Notes: a model not told the origin generated them from the letters alone. DNA of 64,000 bases from UBA695 sp042691655 (GCA_042691655.1 CP170506.1:5146001-5210000); one strand, 5' to 3'; numbered from the stretch's first letter, positions 40,797-50,558 are shown. Made by a program: numbers and translations.

Positions 40797-43256
40797 TTAG
40801 AGCGTGGCTTGTTCTTTGTGGATTTGCTGGCAGACCCGGTTGAATTCGCGGGCGAGCCGTTCCAGGGCCGCCTGCAATTCGGCGGGCCGGTCGGGCTGGG
40901 CCGTGAGCGTCTCGATGTCCTGGCAGATTTCGCCCATCTGGTCGGCCCCCATGTTGCGGCTGGAGCCCTTGAGCGAGTGGGCCTTGTTCTTCGCCCGCTC
41001 CCACGCATGCTCCTCGATGGCCATGCGCAAGGCGCGGAAATCCGCCTCGGCGCTGTTGAGGAAGGTCTCCAGGAGCTTGCCGTAAAATTCCAGGCTATTG
41101 TCCGGGTCGAGGGTCTTGAGCGTATCGAGCCGGTCGCGGTCGAGCGGCGCGGGTTCACTGGGGGCCGGAGGGGCGGGGGGGGGCGCTGATTTTGGCTCCA
41201 CGGCGGGCGCGCTTGCGGAGGGGGCGTGCTCCCAGTGGGCGAGCTTGGAGGCGAGGTCTTCGAGCTTCACCGGCTTGCTGATGTAGTCGTCCATGCCCGC
41301 CGCGAGGCACTTGGCGCTGTCGCCCGCCATGGCGTGGGCCGTCACGGCGATGATGCGCGGCTGGCGCGGGAGATCTTCGTTGGCGCGAATGCGGCGGGTG
41401 GCTTCGTAGCCGTCCATCAGTGGCATCTGGCAGTCCATCAGGATGATTGGGTAATCGTACTTTCGCAGTGCGGAGAGCACCTCCTGGCCGTTGACGGCCA
41501 AGTCCCCCTTGTAGCCGAGCTTCTCAAGCTGGCCCAAGGTGACGATCTGGTTGATCACGTTGTCTTCGGCAACAAGGATGCGCGTGGGTTTCATGGGAGA
41601 TGGCGAAGAGGCATCGCTGCCGGTGCGCTCATGTTCCTGGGCGACGACGGTGGCGATTTGGTTGTAGAGAAGCGATTGCTTCACGGGTTTGACCAGGCAG
41701 GCCGAGACTCCGGCGTTGAGGAAGTCCTGCTGGGGGATGCGCCCCATGGAGGTCAAAATGATGAGCCGCGTGGAAGCCATGACGGCGTCCTCCTTGATGG
41801 CGCGGGCCAGTGCGAGGCCGTTGGTCTCGGGCATCTGCATATCGAGCAGCGCGACGTCGAAGGGCTTGGTGTCGAGCGCGCGCTTGAGGGTCGTGAGCGC
41901 CTCGCGCGCGTTGGATACGCAGGTGGGGACCATGCGCCAGGAGGAAAGCTGGCAGTGGAGGATGTGCCGGTTGGTCGGGTTGTCATCCACGATGAGCGCC
42001 CGCACGCCGCAGAGGTCCATGAGCGGCGCGTTGGCGCTCTCCGGAATGCGCGTCTGTTTTTCAAATCGCGCGGTGAACCAGAAGAGGGAGCCGCCCTCGG
42101 GCGGGCATTGGACGCCGATCTCGCCGCCCATGAGCTGTGCCACTTCCTTGGAAATGGCCAGGCCGAGCCCCGCGCCGCCCACTTTGCGGGTGGAGGGGTC
42201 GGTATTCCGGCGGAAGGGCTCGAAAATGGACTCGCGCGCCTCCGGGGCGATGCCGATGCCGGTGTCGCGCACTTCGAAGCGCAGCAGCACGTCGCCCGCC
42301 GCCTCGGTTTCGCGCGACACGCTTACGACCACCTCGCCTTGGGTGGTGAACTTGACTCCATTGCTCACCAGGTAATCGAGCACCTGGCCGAGGCGCGCCG
42401 GGTCGCCCCGCAGATGGGTCGGCACGGTCGAGGCGACAAACTCCGCCAGTTCGATCCCCTTTTCGCCCGCCAGCGGCCCGTATTTCTCCGTGACGTCCTC
42501 GACCACCCCGAGCAGGTCAAAGTCAACGGTGTCGAGGGTCAGGACATGGGCCTCGGCTTTGGAGAAGTCGAGGAATTCGTTGAGGATTTCCAGCAGATGC
42601 GCGGCGCTTTTTTGGATCGTGCGGGCGTATTCGCGCTCCCGGGGCGGCAGGCCCGATTCGAGCAGCAGCCCCGTCATCCCCACGACGCCGTTCATCGGGG
42701 TGCGGATTTCGTGGCTGACGGTGGAAAGGAATTCGCTCTTGGAAAGCCGGATCTCGCTGGTCTCCCGCCGGGCGTCGGCGAGCGCCTTTTCCAGGCCGGT
42801 GCGGCGGGCGGTTTCGGCATCGAGTTCGCGGCGGGTCGTGCAGTGGGCCTCCATCGTGGCGGCGACCAGCGCGGGGAAGTCGGCCATGGCCCCGGCTCCC
42901 TCGATCAGCACTGGCTGGTGCGCCTGGGCCCCCGGGCGCTCCATGGCGCGCGCGAGGGCGTCGGCGGCGGAGAGGTCGCCGGAAAGGATCAGCATCGGGC
43001 GGTATGACGGGCGCTCCACCAGGGCCGAGAGGGGCCGCTGGAGGAAAATCCCGGGCCCGAGCGGCTGGGCCAGGACATCGAGAAAGTCCTGGCGGGAAAT
43101 GGCGGCTGCAAACGCCCCACCGTGAGTCAGCACGGCTCCGGGCGCCTCGGGGTGTTCCTCGAAGTAGCCTGCGAGCGTCGATCCCTGCTCCGTGGACTCG
43201 AAGGCCTTTACGTTAATGGCCAGCTCGTGCAGTCGTTTTTCTGGTTGAGGCGTCAA
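40797..43256 (-). CDS. Soluble hybrid histidine kinase with two receivers and HPt
   Basis: Protein of 819 aa without membrane helices. Order: N-terminal sensory region (1-165; parts resemble a CBS-like pair, for example HGGAFAAAISRQDFLD), coiled linker, HisKA with H182 (STVSHEIRTPMNG), HATPase with N299, DTGIGI and GGAGLGLAIS, a first receiver with D472 (LLDMQMPETNG), a second receiver with D608 (LMDCQMPLMDG), a Pro/Ala linker, and an HPt with H760 (KAHSLKGSSRNMG). A complete phosphorelay in one chain. Its output regulator is not adjacent. Confidence 0.94.
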   Translation of the reverse strand: MTPQPEKRLHELAINVKAFESTEQGSTLAGYFEEHPEAPGAVLTHGGAFAAAISRQDFLDVLAQPLGPGIFLQRPLSALVERPSYRPMLILSGDLSAADALARAMERPGAQAHQPVLIEGAGAMADFPALVAATMEAHCTTRRELDAETARRTGLEKALADARRETSEIRLSKSEFLSTVSHEIRTPMNGVVGMTGLLLESGLPPREREYARTIQKSAAHLLEILNEFLDFSKAEAHVLTLDTVDFDLLGVVEDVTEKYGPLAGEKGIELAEFVASTVPTHLRGDPARLGQVLDYLVSNGVKFTTQGEVVVSVSRETEAAGDVLLRFEVRDTGIGIAPEARESIFEPFRRNTDPSTRKVGGAGLGLAISKEVAQLMGGEIGVQCPPEGGSLFWFTARFEKQTRIPESANAPLMDLCGVRALIVDDNPTNRHILHCQLSSWRMVPTCVSNAREALTTLKRALDTKPFDVALLDMQMPETNGLALARAIKEDAVMASTRLIILTSMGRIPQQDFLNAGVSACLVKPVKQSLLYNQIATVVAQEHERTGSDASSPSPMKPTRILVAEDNVINQIVTLGQLEKLGYKGDLAVNGQEVLSALRKYDYPIILMDCQMPLMDGYEATRRIRANEDLPRQPRIIAVTAHAMAGDSAKCLAAGMDDYISKPVKLEDLASKLAHWEHAPSASAPAVEPKSAPPPAPPAPSEPAPLDRDRLDTLKTLDPDNSLEFYGKLLETFLNSAEADFRALRMAIEEHAWERAKNKAHSLKGSSRNMGADQMGEICQDIETLTAQPDRPAELQAALERLAREFNRVCQQIHKEQATL

Positions 43257-43273
43257 AATATTGAGTAAACTTT

Positions 43274-43304
43274 TGCCCTGTAACTCGGTATGGGTTACAG
43301 GGCA
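43274..43304. repeat. 11-bp hairpin upstream of hybrid kinase
   Basis: TGCCCTGTAAC (43274-43284) and GTTACAGGGCA (43294-43304) with a 9-nt loop, 17 bp outside the kinase start. It could lie in the 5' leader of the kinase mRNA or be an operator. Confidence 0.6.
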
Positions 43305-43496
43305 TCAGTATATCCGCGTAGGATTATAGGGTAAGCCCTGGGGGTGGATCAACTGCGGAATTTGATCGGGCCTTAATGCAACACTTTCATTAAAAATGCT
43401 CTGGCACCTTGACCAGGGCCGGGCTTTAGTGGAAAACGCAAGGCGGCTTTCCTGGCACCGCAGCGAAATTCCCCTAAGAAACTAACCACCGTACCC

Positions 43497-44207
43497 ATGG
43501 CGTTTTTCTCCCTTATCATCCCCACTTTTAACGAGCGGGAAAACATTGAGGAGCTTTTGGAGCGGCTCGACGCCCTGTTGCGCGACGCGGCTCCCGATGG
43601 CTTTGAGCTGCTGGTGGTGGATGACGACAGCCCCGACGGCACCTGGAAGCTAGCCGAGGAAATTGCCGCGCGCAACCCGGTCGTCCGCGTGCTCCGGCGC
43701 ACGGAGAACCGCGGCCTGGCCCTCGCCGTCGTGGACGGCTGGAAGGCGGCCAAAGGGGAGTGGCTCGGGGTCATCGACGCCGATTTGCAGCACCCGCCGG
43801 AAGTGCTCCCGAAAATGTTGGCCGCCCTGCGCGGCGGGGCCGATCTCGTGGTGGCCAGCCGCCATGTGGAGGGGGGCGGCGTGAGCGACTGGAGCATCTT
43901 TCGCCGGATGCTTTCGCGCGGAGCTCAGGCGCTCGGCATCCTGCTTTTGCCCTCGGCGGCTCGGGCGGTGTCTGATCCGATGAGCGGCTTCTTCGCCCTG
44001 CGCCGCGAGGCCGCGAACCTGCCGCAGTTGCGCCCGCTGGGTTACAAAATCCTCCTGGAGACCCTCGCCTGGGGCAAGTTTGATAAGATCGCCGAAGTCG
44101 GCTACGTATTTCAGGAGCGCAAAAAAGGGGGCAGCAAAGTGACCTGGCGTCAGTATTGGGAATACCTGGTGCAAGTCTGGCGTTTGCGCACCTCTTCCCG
44201 GCGCTAG
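43497..44207 (+). CDS. Family 2 glycosyltransferase, dolichol/polyprenol-phosphate mannosyltransferase type
   Basis: GT-A glycosyltransferase of 236 aa. It shows FFSLIIPTFNERENIEELLE, VVDDDSPDGTW, the IDADLQHPPEVLPKM metal-binding region (DAD then QHPPE) and VASRHVEGGG. No C-terminal membrane helices are present, so it resembles soluble DPM1-like enzymes that load a polyprenol phosphate with a sugar. The two membrane proteins that follow could use such a donor. Confidence 0.9.
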   Translation: MAFFSLIIPTFNERENIEELLERLDALLRDAAPDGFELLVVDDDSPDGTWKLAEEIAARNPVVRVLRRTENRGLALAVVDGWKAAKGEWLGVIDADLQHPPEVLPKMLAALRGGADLVVASRHVEGGGVSDWSIFRRMLSRGAQALGILLLPSAARAVSDPMSGFFALRREAANLPQLRPLGYKILLETLAWGKFDKIAEVGYVFQERKKGGSKVTWRQYWEYLVQVWRLRTSSRR

Positions 44208-44218
44208 CTTTTTTTCTC

Positions 44219-46627
44219 ATGACTACCGCTCTCTCTCCCGACCGTCCCGCCCTTGCGTTTCCCGTGATGGGGAAGGCCGCCGCCACCTTTGGCGCGCTGG
44301 TGTTCCTGATGTTCATGGACATGCTGCTCGCCCCGGGCAGCTACGTGCTGGGCAACGCGGGCACGGACATGTTCCTGCAATTCTACTCGTGGCGCGAATT
44401 CGGCTTCGACCAGCTTGCGCACGGGAACCTGGCTCTGTGGAATCCGCATATTTTCGGCGGTGCGCCCTTTTTTGGAGAGACCCAGGCGGCGATGCTCTAC
44501 CCGACCAACCTCCTGCTCCTTTTCCTGCCGCTGGCCATGGGGATCAACTGGAGCATCGCCCTTAACGTCTGGCTCCTGGGCATGGCGATGTACGTCTGGG
44601 CGGGCTACCGGGGGCTGAAGCCGCTGGCCTGCTTCGTCGCGGGCGTGGTCCTGATGTTCTGCGGCCCACACTTCATGCACGTCTACTCCGGCCACCCGGT
44701 CCACATGGCCGTGATGACCTGGGCGCCCGTGATTTTCCTGGCGATTGACGGCATTTTCGAGAGCCGGGGCCGCTTGGGGCTGGCGTTGCGCTGGGCGCTC
44801 GTGGGCATGGCCGCCGTGGCCTTCCAGGTCCTGGGCGGGCATCCTCAGTACCTCTTTTACACCGCGATTGCCGCCGGGTTTTACACCTTGTGGGGAATGG
44901 CCCGCATCGCCCTGGACTCCAAGGGCGAGGGGATGGCAAACGTGCTTCGGCAGATGGCCATTCCCGGCATCGGCCTGGGGGTGATCTTCGCGGGCGGTTC
45001 GCTCCTGACGGCGGTGCAGCTCTTTACGGCCATCCAGGCCAACGGCGAGACCATCCGCGCCATTCCGGTGCCGTTTGAGTTCGCCGCGATGTTTGGCTTT
45101 CCGCCGGAGAACCTCCTTACGCTGCTCAACCCCTACTTCTTCGGCGACATGCAGAACCAGGCCTACTGGGGCCGCTGCTATCTCTGGGAAATGTCCCTCT
45201 TTATCGGCACGGTCAGCTTGGTCCTGGCCGTTTACGGGGCGATTTTCGGGCGCGGCACGAGCCGTTTCTTCGGGCCCGGGCGGCTGGCGGGGCTGGCGCT
45301 CATCACCTTCATCTTCGCCCTCGGCGTCCACACGCCGCTCTTCCAGTTCCTCTACGCGCACGTGCCCGGGTTTGGGAAATTCCGGGGCATCTCCAAGTTC
45401 ACTTTCCAGAGCGTCCTTTTCCTGGGAATGCTCTCCGCCATGGGCCTCGACGCCCTGCTGCGAGACCCCAAGGTGTCGCGGAAATTCGTGATCGGCACGG
45501 CCATCGCGGGCGGTGTCGTGCTGCTGGCCTCCATCTGGATCACGCTCCTGGGCCCCTCGGGCTGGCAGCCGGTCCTCAAGGCCGTGCAGGAAAGCCGTGA
45601 GTCGTACCTGCCCCCGGCCGCCTTTGCCAGCCTGGAGTTCGGCGACCATGCGCGCGGGTTCGCCGCCGGGGCGCTCTTTATCCCGGCCCTGATCCTCCTG
45701 GGCGTCGCGGGCATCCTTCACTACGTCCCGCGCTCCTCCTACGCCGTGCCGACGCTGGTGGTGCTGCTGACGACAGAGCTTTTCATCTTCGCCTACTGGA
45801 CCCGCGAAACCGTTGACACCAAGACCATCGCGCCCGCCGCGCTGGCTGACTTCGTCAAAACGCACCCCGGCAATTACCGCTCGCTCAACCTCCTCAACCC
45901 GAACGCCGCCCTGTCGCTCGGGGCCTACGACATCTGGGGGGCCGACCCGGGGGTGGAGCGCCGTTACGCCGAGTTTATGACGTGGAGCCAGGGGGGCGAT
46001 CCCGATAACGCCACGCAGTACATCAGCTTTGCGGATCAGCGAGGTAGCTTGCGGATTCCCCCGTTCTACACCATGCTCCGGTTCCGCTACGCCTTTATCC
46101 CGACGAGCCAGGGGATCAAAGTGGCCCAGGCCCCGGCGGCTCCGATGGAGCAGGTCCAGTTGGTGCATGATTGGCGCGTTATTCCGCAGCGCGATGCCAT
46201 TTTCCGAGCGTTGCGCGACCCGGTGTTCGATCCGCGTCGCGAAGTGATTTTGGAGAGTGATCCCGGCCTTGCCAAACCGCCTACGGCCTCCACGGGCACC
46301 GCTCGCGTTACCGCCTCTTCCACCGACTGGCTGGAGATCGAGGCTGACACCTCCGCCCCCGCCATTTTGTTCGTCACCGATGCCTACTCGTCCGGCTGGC
46401 GGGCCCGGGCCCTTCCCGGCAGCTCCCAGCAGAGCTACCAGGTCCTCCCGGCCAACTACATCCTGCGTGGCGTCCCGCTCGGGGCGGGGCATCACCGCCT
46501 GCGCATCGAGTATGTGCCGCGCGCGTTTACCGTCGGCTTGTGGGTCTCGCTGATTTCGCTGATCGCCTATATCGCCGCCGTGGTGCTTTGCGTGCGGCAG
46601 GGCCGGAAATGCCATGGAAACGCTTGA
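44219..46627 (+). CDS. YfhO-like multi-pass membrane protein
   Basis: Integral membrane protein of 802 aa with about 12 hydrophobic helices and a large C-terminal soluble part (about 560-790). Start ATG 44219, 12 bp after the glycosyltransferase gene. Motifs: SWREFGFDQLAHGNLALWNP, FGGAPFFGETQAAMLYPTNL and a late VTDAYSSGWRA, typical of the YfhO/GT-C-like family thought to glycosylate wall polymers. The catalytic role is not proven. It overlaps the next gene by 14 bp. Confidence 0.85.
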   Translation: MTTALSPDRPALAFPVMGKAAATFGALVFLMFMDMLLAPGSYVLGNAGTDMFLQFYSWREFGFDQLAHGNLALWNPHIFGGAPFFGETQAAMLYPTNLLLLFLPLAMGINWSIALNVWLLGMAMYVWAGYRGLKPLACFVAGVVLMFCGPHFMHVYSGHPVHMAVMTWAPVIFLAIDGIFESRGRLGLALRWALVGMAAVAFQVLGGHPQYLFYTAIAAGFYTLWGMARIALDSKGEGMANVLRQMAIPGIGLGVIFAGGSLLTAVQLFTAIQANGETIRAIPVPFEFAAMFGFPPENLLTLLNPYFFGDMQNQAYWGRCYLWEMSLFIGTVSLVLAVYGAIFGRGTSRFFGPGRLAGLALITFIFALGVHTPLFQFLYAHVPGFGKFRGISKFTFQSVLFLGMLSAMGLDALLRDPKVSRKFVIGTAIAGGVVLLASIWITLLGPSGWQPVLKAVQESRESYLPPAAFASLEFGDHARGFAAGALFIPALILLGVAGILHYVPRSSYAVPTLVVLLTTELFIFAYWTRETVDTKTIAPAALADFVKTHPGNYRSLNLLNPNAALSLGAYDIWGADPGVERRYAEFMTWSQGGDPDNATQYISFADQRGSLRIPPFYTMLRFRYAFIPTSQGIKVAQAPAAPMEQVQLVHDWRVIPQRDAIFRALRDPVFDPRREVILESDPGLAKPPTASTGTARVTASSTDWLEIEADTSAPAILFVTDAYSSGWRARALPGSSQQSYQVLPANYILRGVPLGAGHHRLRIEYVPRAFTVGLWVSLISLIAYIAAVVLCVRQGRKCHGNA

Positions 46628-48287
46628 GCCCCCCGTAACGCATCACGCCGTCGGTTCGCGGCGCGTGGTGGCCTGCCTGCTCATCGCCACGTTCGCCCTC
46701 TCCGCCCTCCTGATCTTCGTCCGGCTGGGGCATTACGCCTTGTGGGAGGACGAGGCGGGCACGGCGCTGGGCACTAAAAGCGTGCTCCAATGCGGCGATA
46801 CCCAGGCATGGCTGGGGCGGAACCTCGTGGCCTATCGCGGCGGGATCCTCCTCCACAATCTGCGCACCGAGGGCGAGCCGCCTTTCTGCGCCTATTTCGA
46901 CGCCCCCTTCATGAAGCTCCTGGGTGAGAACGCCCTGGGCGCGCGCCTTCCGTTCGCGCTCTGCGGCTGGGCCACCGTCGGGCTGCTTTGCTGGTGGGTC
47001 TGGCGCTGGCGCGCTTCCACGTTGACCGCCTCCCTCTTCTGCCTCGCGCTGCTGGGCAACGTCTCGTTTTTCCTGTATGCCCGCCAGTGCCACTACTACG
47101 CCCCGGCGACCCTCTTCTTCTGCCTCATCGCCTACCTTTACCTCCACTGGGAGGGCGGGCGGCGCAAGCTGGCGCTCCTCTCCCTCTGCGCCGCGCTGCT
47201 CCTTTCGCTCAACTACTCCTTCTACATCGTCCTGGCCCTCTGCCTCGGCGTGGATTACTTGGTGTGGCAGCGGAAAGTCCAGCGCCTGCGGTGGGCGGAC
47301 TGGGCCATCCTCATTCTGCCATCGCTGGCCGTGGGGCTCGTCATTCTGGCGTGGTGGAACCCCTTCCGGACGGGGCTTTCGCAGGATCTCTACAAAAACA
47401 CCCTGTCCGATCGGCTCACCCTTTTCTGGTGGGCGTGGCGCGATCTCAACCGCAGCGAAATGATCGTCCTGCCGCTGCTGCTCGCCACGGTGTGGGCGGC
47501 GTTCGTCTCCGAGACCGCCTGGCTCAAGCGCGGGTTGCTCGCCTTTGTCGTTTTCGTGGCAGCCGAGACGGCCATTTCCAGCCAGCCGCGTTCCGAGACG
47601 AGCGTGGCCAACGTGCGCTACTTTTGCGTGCTCCTGCCGCTGGCCATCGCACTTGGAGTGTTCACCCTGCGGGAGCTTGCGGCCCGGTTGCGCTGGCCCG
47701 GTTGGGCGGTCCTCGGGCTCGGCCTGTTGCTCTTCTGGAGCAATCTTTTTAACGGCGGGCTCTTCTTCCGCGGAGGGCTGCGCTGCACGCCGTGGTGCTT
47801 CGCGCGCGAGTTGGCCCAGCCGCCGCCTGAGCCGTACACCGCCGCCATTGAAGCCGTTCGCCGCCTCGTGCCGGAGGGCTCGACCCTCTGGGTGACGCCC
47901 AACAGCATGCTCTCCTCCATGATGTTCCACGTGCCGCAAGTCACCTACGCCTGGGTGCTCGAAGCGCAGCCTCGGGGGCAATTCGCCTCGGTGCCGGGCC
48001 TCTACTTTGTCAAAAAGACCGCCCCCGACTACGTGCTCGCCTTTGGCCCCGTCATTAAGGATACCATGGCCGTCCTCGACGAACTGCCCGGGGTCTTCTA
48101 CGAGCCCGTGACGGTGCTCAATGTCTTCTGGCGCGACCTCTACCGGCCTGAGCTGCTCTGGCGGCTTTTCGATCCCGTCACCAACTTTGACCCCGAAATC
48201 AACGGCATCCAGCTGCTCAAGAAAAGCGAGCTGCCGCCGCCGCTGAAAGTGGACGACGCCCCGGCTCCGGCTACTTCAGTCCCCTAG
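46614..48287 (+). CDS. GT39/ArnT-like membrane glycosyltransferase
   Basis: Membrane protein of 557 aa with about 11 hydrophobic helices. It has the GT-C style first periplasmic loop with an acidic pair (YALWEDEAGTALG, about residues 42-54) and ARLPFALCGWATVG. A C-terminal soluble region (about 400-557) contains VTPNSMLSSMMFHVP. It probably moves sugars from polyprenol-phosphate donors outside the membrane. Translated coupled to the YfhO-like gene. The acceptor is unknown. Confidence 0.82.
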   Translation: METLEPPVTHHAVGSRRVVACLLIATFALSALLIFVRLGHYALWEDEAGTALGTKSVLQCGDTQAWLGRNLVAYRGGILLHNLRTEGEPPFCAYFDAPFMKLLGENALGARLPFALCGWATVGLLCWWVWRWRASTLTASLFCLALLGNVSFFLYARQCHYYAPATLFFCLIAYLYLHWEGGRRKLALLSLCAALLLSLNYSFYIVLALCLGVDYLVWQRKVQRLRWADWAILILPSLAVGLVILAWWNPFRTGLSQDLYKNTLSDRLTLFWWAWRDLNRSEMIVLPLLLATVWAAFVSETAWLKRGLLAFVVFVAAETAISSQPRSETSVANVRYFCVLLPLAIALGVFTLRELAARLRWPGWAVLGLGLLLFWSNLFNGGLFFRGGLRCTPWCFARELAQPPPEPYTAAIEAVRRLVPEGSTLWVTPNSMLSSMMFHVPQVTYAWVLEAQPRGQFASVPGLYFVKKTAPDYVLAFGPVIKDTMAVLDELPGVFYEPVTVLNVFWRDLYRPELLWRLFDPVTNFDPEINGIQLLKKSELPPPLKVDDAPAPATSVP

Positions 48288-49173
48288 GCTTTCTGCCTTT
48301 GAGAAACTTGAAGCGCCGCCGGGCCTCGCCGATCGAGACCCCTTCGATGAAAAACGCCGTCGCTGCTCGCCCGATGGCATACGTGCCCGCGCCCGCCATC
48401 GCCCCCGAAATCGCGTTGCCCCAGCCGGGCAGGAACTTGGTTGCCGCCCGGACCCCCTCGCGCAGGATCAGCGCCAGGCCCACGTTGGCCCCGAGGGCCG
48501 CCAGGAAATCCCGCGCCAGCTTGAGGCTCCATTCGCGCCCGGTCGTGTGGATGATCCCGGCCACCATCAGCACTTGCAGCGAGGTCAGAATCGGGAAATC
48601 CGCCAGCGGGATCGGCTGCGCCCCGATGGCCGTGCAGACCGCCGCGGCGGAACGCGTCAGGTGCGCGGCGATTTCCCGTTGCGCGGCGGCGTCGCCGCTG
48701 GCTCGGGCGAATTCCAGCCGCGCCTCCATCGGGAGCTGCACCGCGATTTCTGCCAGCAGCACCTCGCGGGCCGCCCCGCCCAGCACCGCCGGGGTCTCCC
48801 CCCGGAGCTCCGCGTAGCCGGGCAGCTCGCTGGCGGTCATGTAAAGAAAAACGTCAGCCGGGCCGCTCTCCAGCGCGGTTTTAGCGGCCTCCTGGCTTTC
48901 CGCGAGGGCAAAAATCAGAGCCCCCTGGTGTTGGTAGGCCCGCCATGGCGCGCTCCCCGCCTCAATGGCCCCGGGCTCCATCTGGAAGACCGTGCGCGCC
49001 CAGAATTCCACCCCCGCCCCCGGTTCGCCAATGATGAGAACGCGGGCGGGCCGGTGTTGCAAAAATAACTCCTGAAGCGGCCGCCATTCCCGCTCCACGG
49101 GTTTGCGGATCGGCCCCGGCAGGCGGAAAAGCACCTTTTCAAACCCTCGAGCCAGTTGCTGAAGCGTCAACAT
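48271..49173 (-). CDS. DUF697/YcjF-like membrane protein with degraded P-loop
   Basis: Protein of 300 aa. An N-terminal GTPase-like region has a P-loop position reading IGEPGAGVEFW, which lacks the usual Lys-Ser/Thr, so nucleotide binding is doubtful. From about 190 on it has DUF697/YcjF-like sequence (IHTTGREWSLKLARDFLAAL, FLPGWGNAISGAMAGAGTYA) with amphipathic membrane helices. It ends with a basic tail. Convergent with the GT39-like gene, overlapping by 17 bp. Confidence 0.78.
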   Translation of the reverse strand: MLTLQQLARGFEKVLFRLPGPIRKPVEREWRPLQELFLQHRPARVLIIGEPGAGVEFWARTVFQMEPGAIEAGSAPWRAYQHQGALIFALAESQEAAKTALESGPADVFLYMTASELPGYAELRGETPAVLGGAAREVLLAEIAVQLPMEARLEFARASGDAAAQREIAAHLTRSAAAVCTAIGAQPIPLADFPILTSLQVLMVAGIIHTTGREWSLKLARDFLAALGANVGLALILREGVRAATKFLPGWGNAISGAMAGAGTYAIGRAATAFFIEGVSIGEARRRFKFLKGRKPRGLK

Positions 49174-49211
49174 GCCTTTATCCCTTCTCCCATGGCGTTT
49201 TTGAACACCGG

Positions 49212-49694
49212 TTATTCAAGCGCGGAAAGCAGCTTCTCCACATGTTCCTCGGGCTTTACCTTGCGGAAAATCGCCTTCAACGTCCCGTCGGCCCCGATAA
49301 TGAACGTCGAGCGTTCCACGCCCATGTATTTTTTGCCGTAGTTGATTTTCTCTACCCAGACGCCGTAGGCTTGGCAGATCTCCTTGCTCTCGTCGCTTAC
49401 CAACGGAAAGGGGAGTTCGTATTTGGCGATGAATTTCTCATGTTGCTCCACCGGATCGGGGCTGATCCCGAGCACCACGGCCCGTTCGGAGAACTGGTTC
49501 CAGCCGTCGCGCAAGCCGCAGGCCTGAAGCGTGCAGCCGGGGGTGTCGTCCTTGGGGTAAAAGTAGAGGATCACCGTCTGCCCGGCGAAATCCTTGAGCG
49601 AAACGGGCGCGCCGAGCCCATAAATGCCCCCCACGGCGGTGGCGGTGAACCCGGGGGCCGGATTGCCCGGTTGCAAGGTTGAGTGGGCTTTCAT
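49212..49694 (-). CDS. bcp: Thioredoxin-dependent peroxiredoxin, Bcp/PrxQ type
   Basis: Removes peroxides. It has 160 aa with peroxidatic C54 in DDTPGCTLQACGLRD and candidate resolving C59, the spacing of the Bcp C-x4-C group. It shows YGKKYMGVERSTFIIG near the end. The start codon shares a CATG with a possible start on the opposite strand (49692-49695). Confidence 0.95.
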   Translation of the reverse strand: MKAHSTLQPGNPAPGFTATAVGGIYGLGAPVSLKDFAGQTVILYFYPKDDTPGCTLQACGLRDGWNQFSERAVVLGISPDPVEQHEKFIAKYELPFPLVSDESKEICQAYGVWVEKINYGKKYMGVERSTFIIGADGTLKAIFRKVKPEEHVEKLLSALE

Positions 49695-49752
49695 GGAATT
49701 TAGAATACACTATTTTGGAACTCTGGCACGGAAGTTTCTCTTACAATCCAGC

Positions 49753-50139
49753 GTGAGACTCCTGATTGCCGACGATGATCGCGAACTGGCCTGTGCCCTG
49801 GCTTCCTACCTGAGGCACGAGAACCAGGCTATAATATCGACGGTCACGACGGGCGGTTTGGACGTGCTGCGTAGCGTGGCCCGGTTCGACCCTGATGTGA
49901 TCCTGATGGATATTGTCATGCCTCGCATTAACGGCCTGACGCTCTGTCGGCACATTCTTTCCCGGCGGCCGGAGGTGAAGATCATCCTGCTTTCGGGCGC
50001 GCTCGGGGTGGAGAGCCCGTTTCTGGCCGAGTCAGGGGCCACCGCCTTTCTGCCCAAGCCGGTGAAGCTTGCGGAGTTGCAGCGGATTTTCCAGGAAATC
50101 ACGCACGATCTCGCCTCGGCCTCGGCGGTGGCGGAATAG
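49753..50139 (+). CDS. Stand-alone response-regulator receiver
   Basis: Single receiver domain of 128 aa from GTG 49753 (LLIADDDREL at its start). It has the phospho-acceptor block VILMDIVMPRINGL and FLPKPVKLAELQ with the conserved Lys. No output domain. An ATG at 49693 is an alternative start adding 20 residues, but that would abut the divergent bcp start. It may relay for the hybrid kinase, but no direct link is visible. Confidence 0.85.
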   Translation: MRLLIADDDRELACALASYLRHENQAIISTVTTGGLDVLRSVARFDPDVILMDIVMPRINGLTLCRHILSRRPEVKIILLSGALGVESPFLAESGATAFLPKPVKLAELQRIFQEITHDLASASAVAE

Positions 50140-50173
50140 CCGGGGAACGCGGAACGCCAGAGCGACTCGCTGC

Positions 50174-50452
50174 CTAAGCCTTCGCTCGGACGCGCTCTTT
50201 TTTGGCCTCGGCGTCCTCCTGGATGCGGAGGCGTTCGGCCACGAGCTGTTTTTCGAGTGAATCGACGGCGGCAAAGTCTCCCGTGGCGCGCGCCTTGGCG
50301 ATCTCGCCGCCCAGGAAGAGCTCCTTTTCGGCGATGCGCGACTGAGCCAGGGTATTGATGTCGGTGATCTCGGCTTTTTGGGCTTCGGTCAGTTGGACGG
50401 TCGGCGAAACTTTTTCCAGGCGCTCCATAGCGAGTTCGTAGGCGGATTTCAT
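50174..50452 (-). CDS. Small helical protein of unknown function
   Basis: Protein of 92 aa from ATG 50452 (MKSAYELAMERLEKVSPTVQ). It is predicted entirely helical and highly charged, ending KKERVRAKA. No domain is recognised. A start further upstream would add 12 residues rich in Arg and Cys and is less likely. Convergent with the receiver gene. Confidence 0.65.
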   Translation of the reverse strand: MKSAYELAMERLEKVSPTVQLTEAQKAEITDINTLAQSRIAEKELFLGGEIAKARATGDFAAVDSLEKQLVAERLRIQEDAEAKKERVRAKA

Positions 50453-50558
50453 GGGGCAAACATAACCCGGGCGCGCGGCGGAACGCAAATCCGTTGAATT
50501 CTAAAGGGCACCTTAACGAGGCTTGTCCCCCGCCGTTTGGTGGCTACAATTTCCCGCG

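Noticed and set aside
44204..46615. 803-codon minus-strand frame antisense to the YfhO-like gene
   Set aside because: His/Gly/Glu/Arg-rich composition typical of antisense frames in GC-rich DNA; the plus strand encodes a proper membrane protein.
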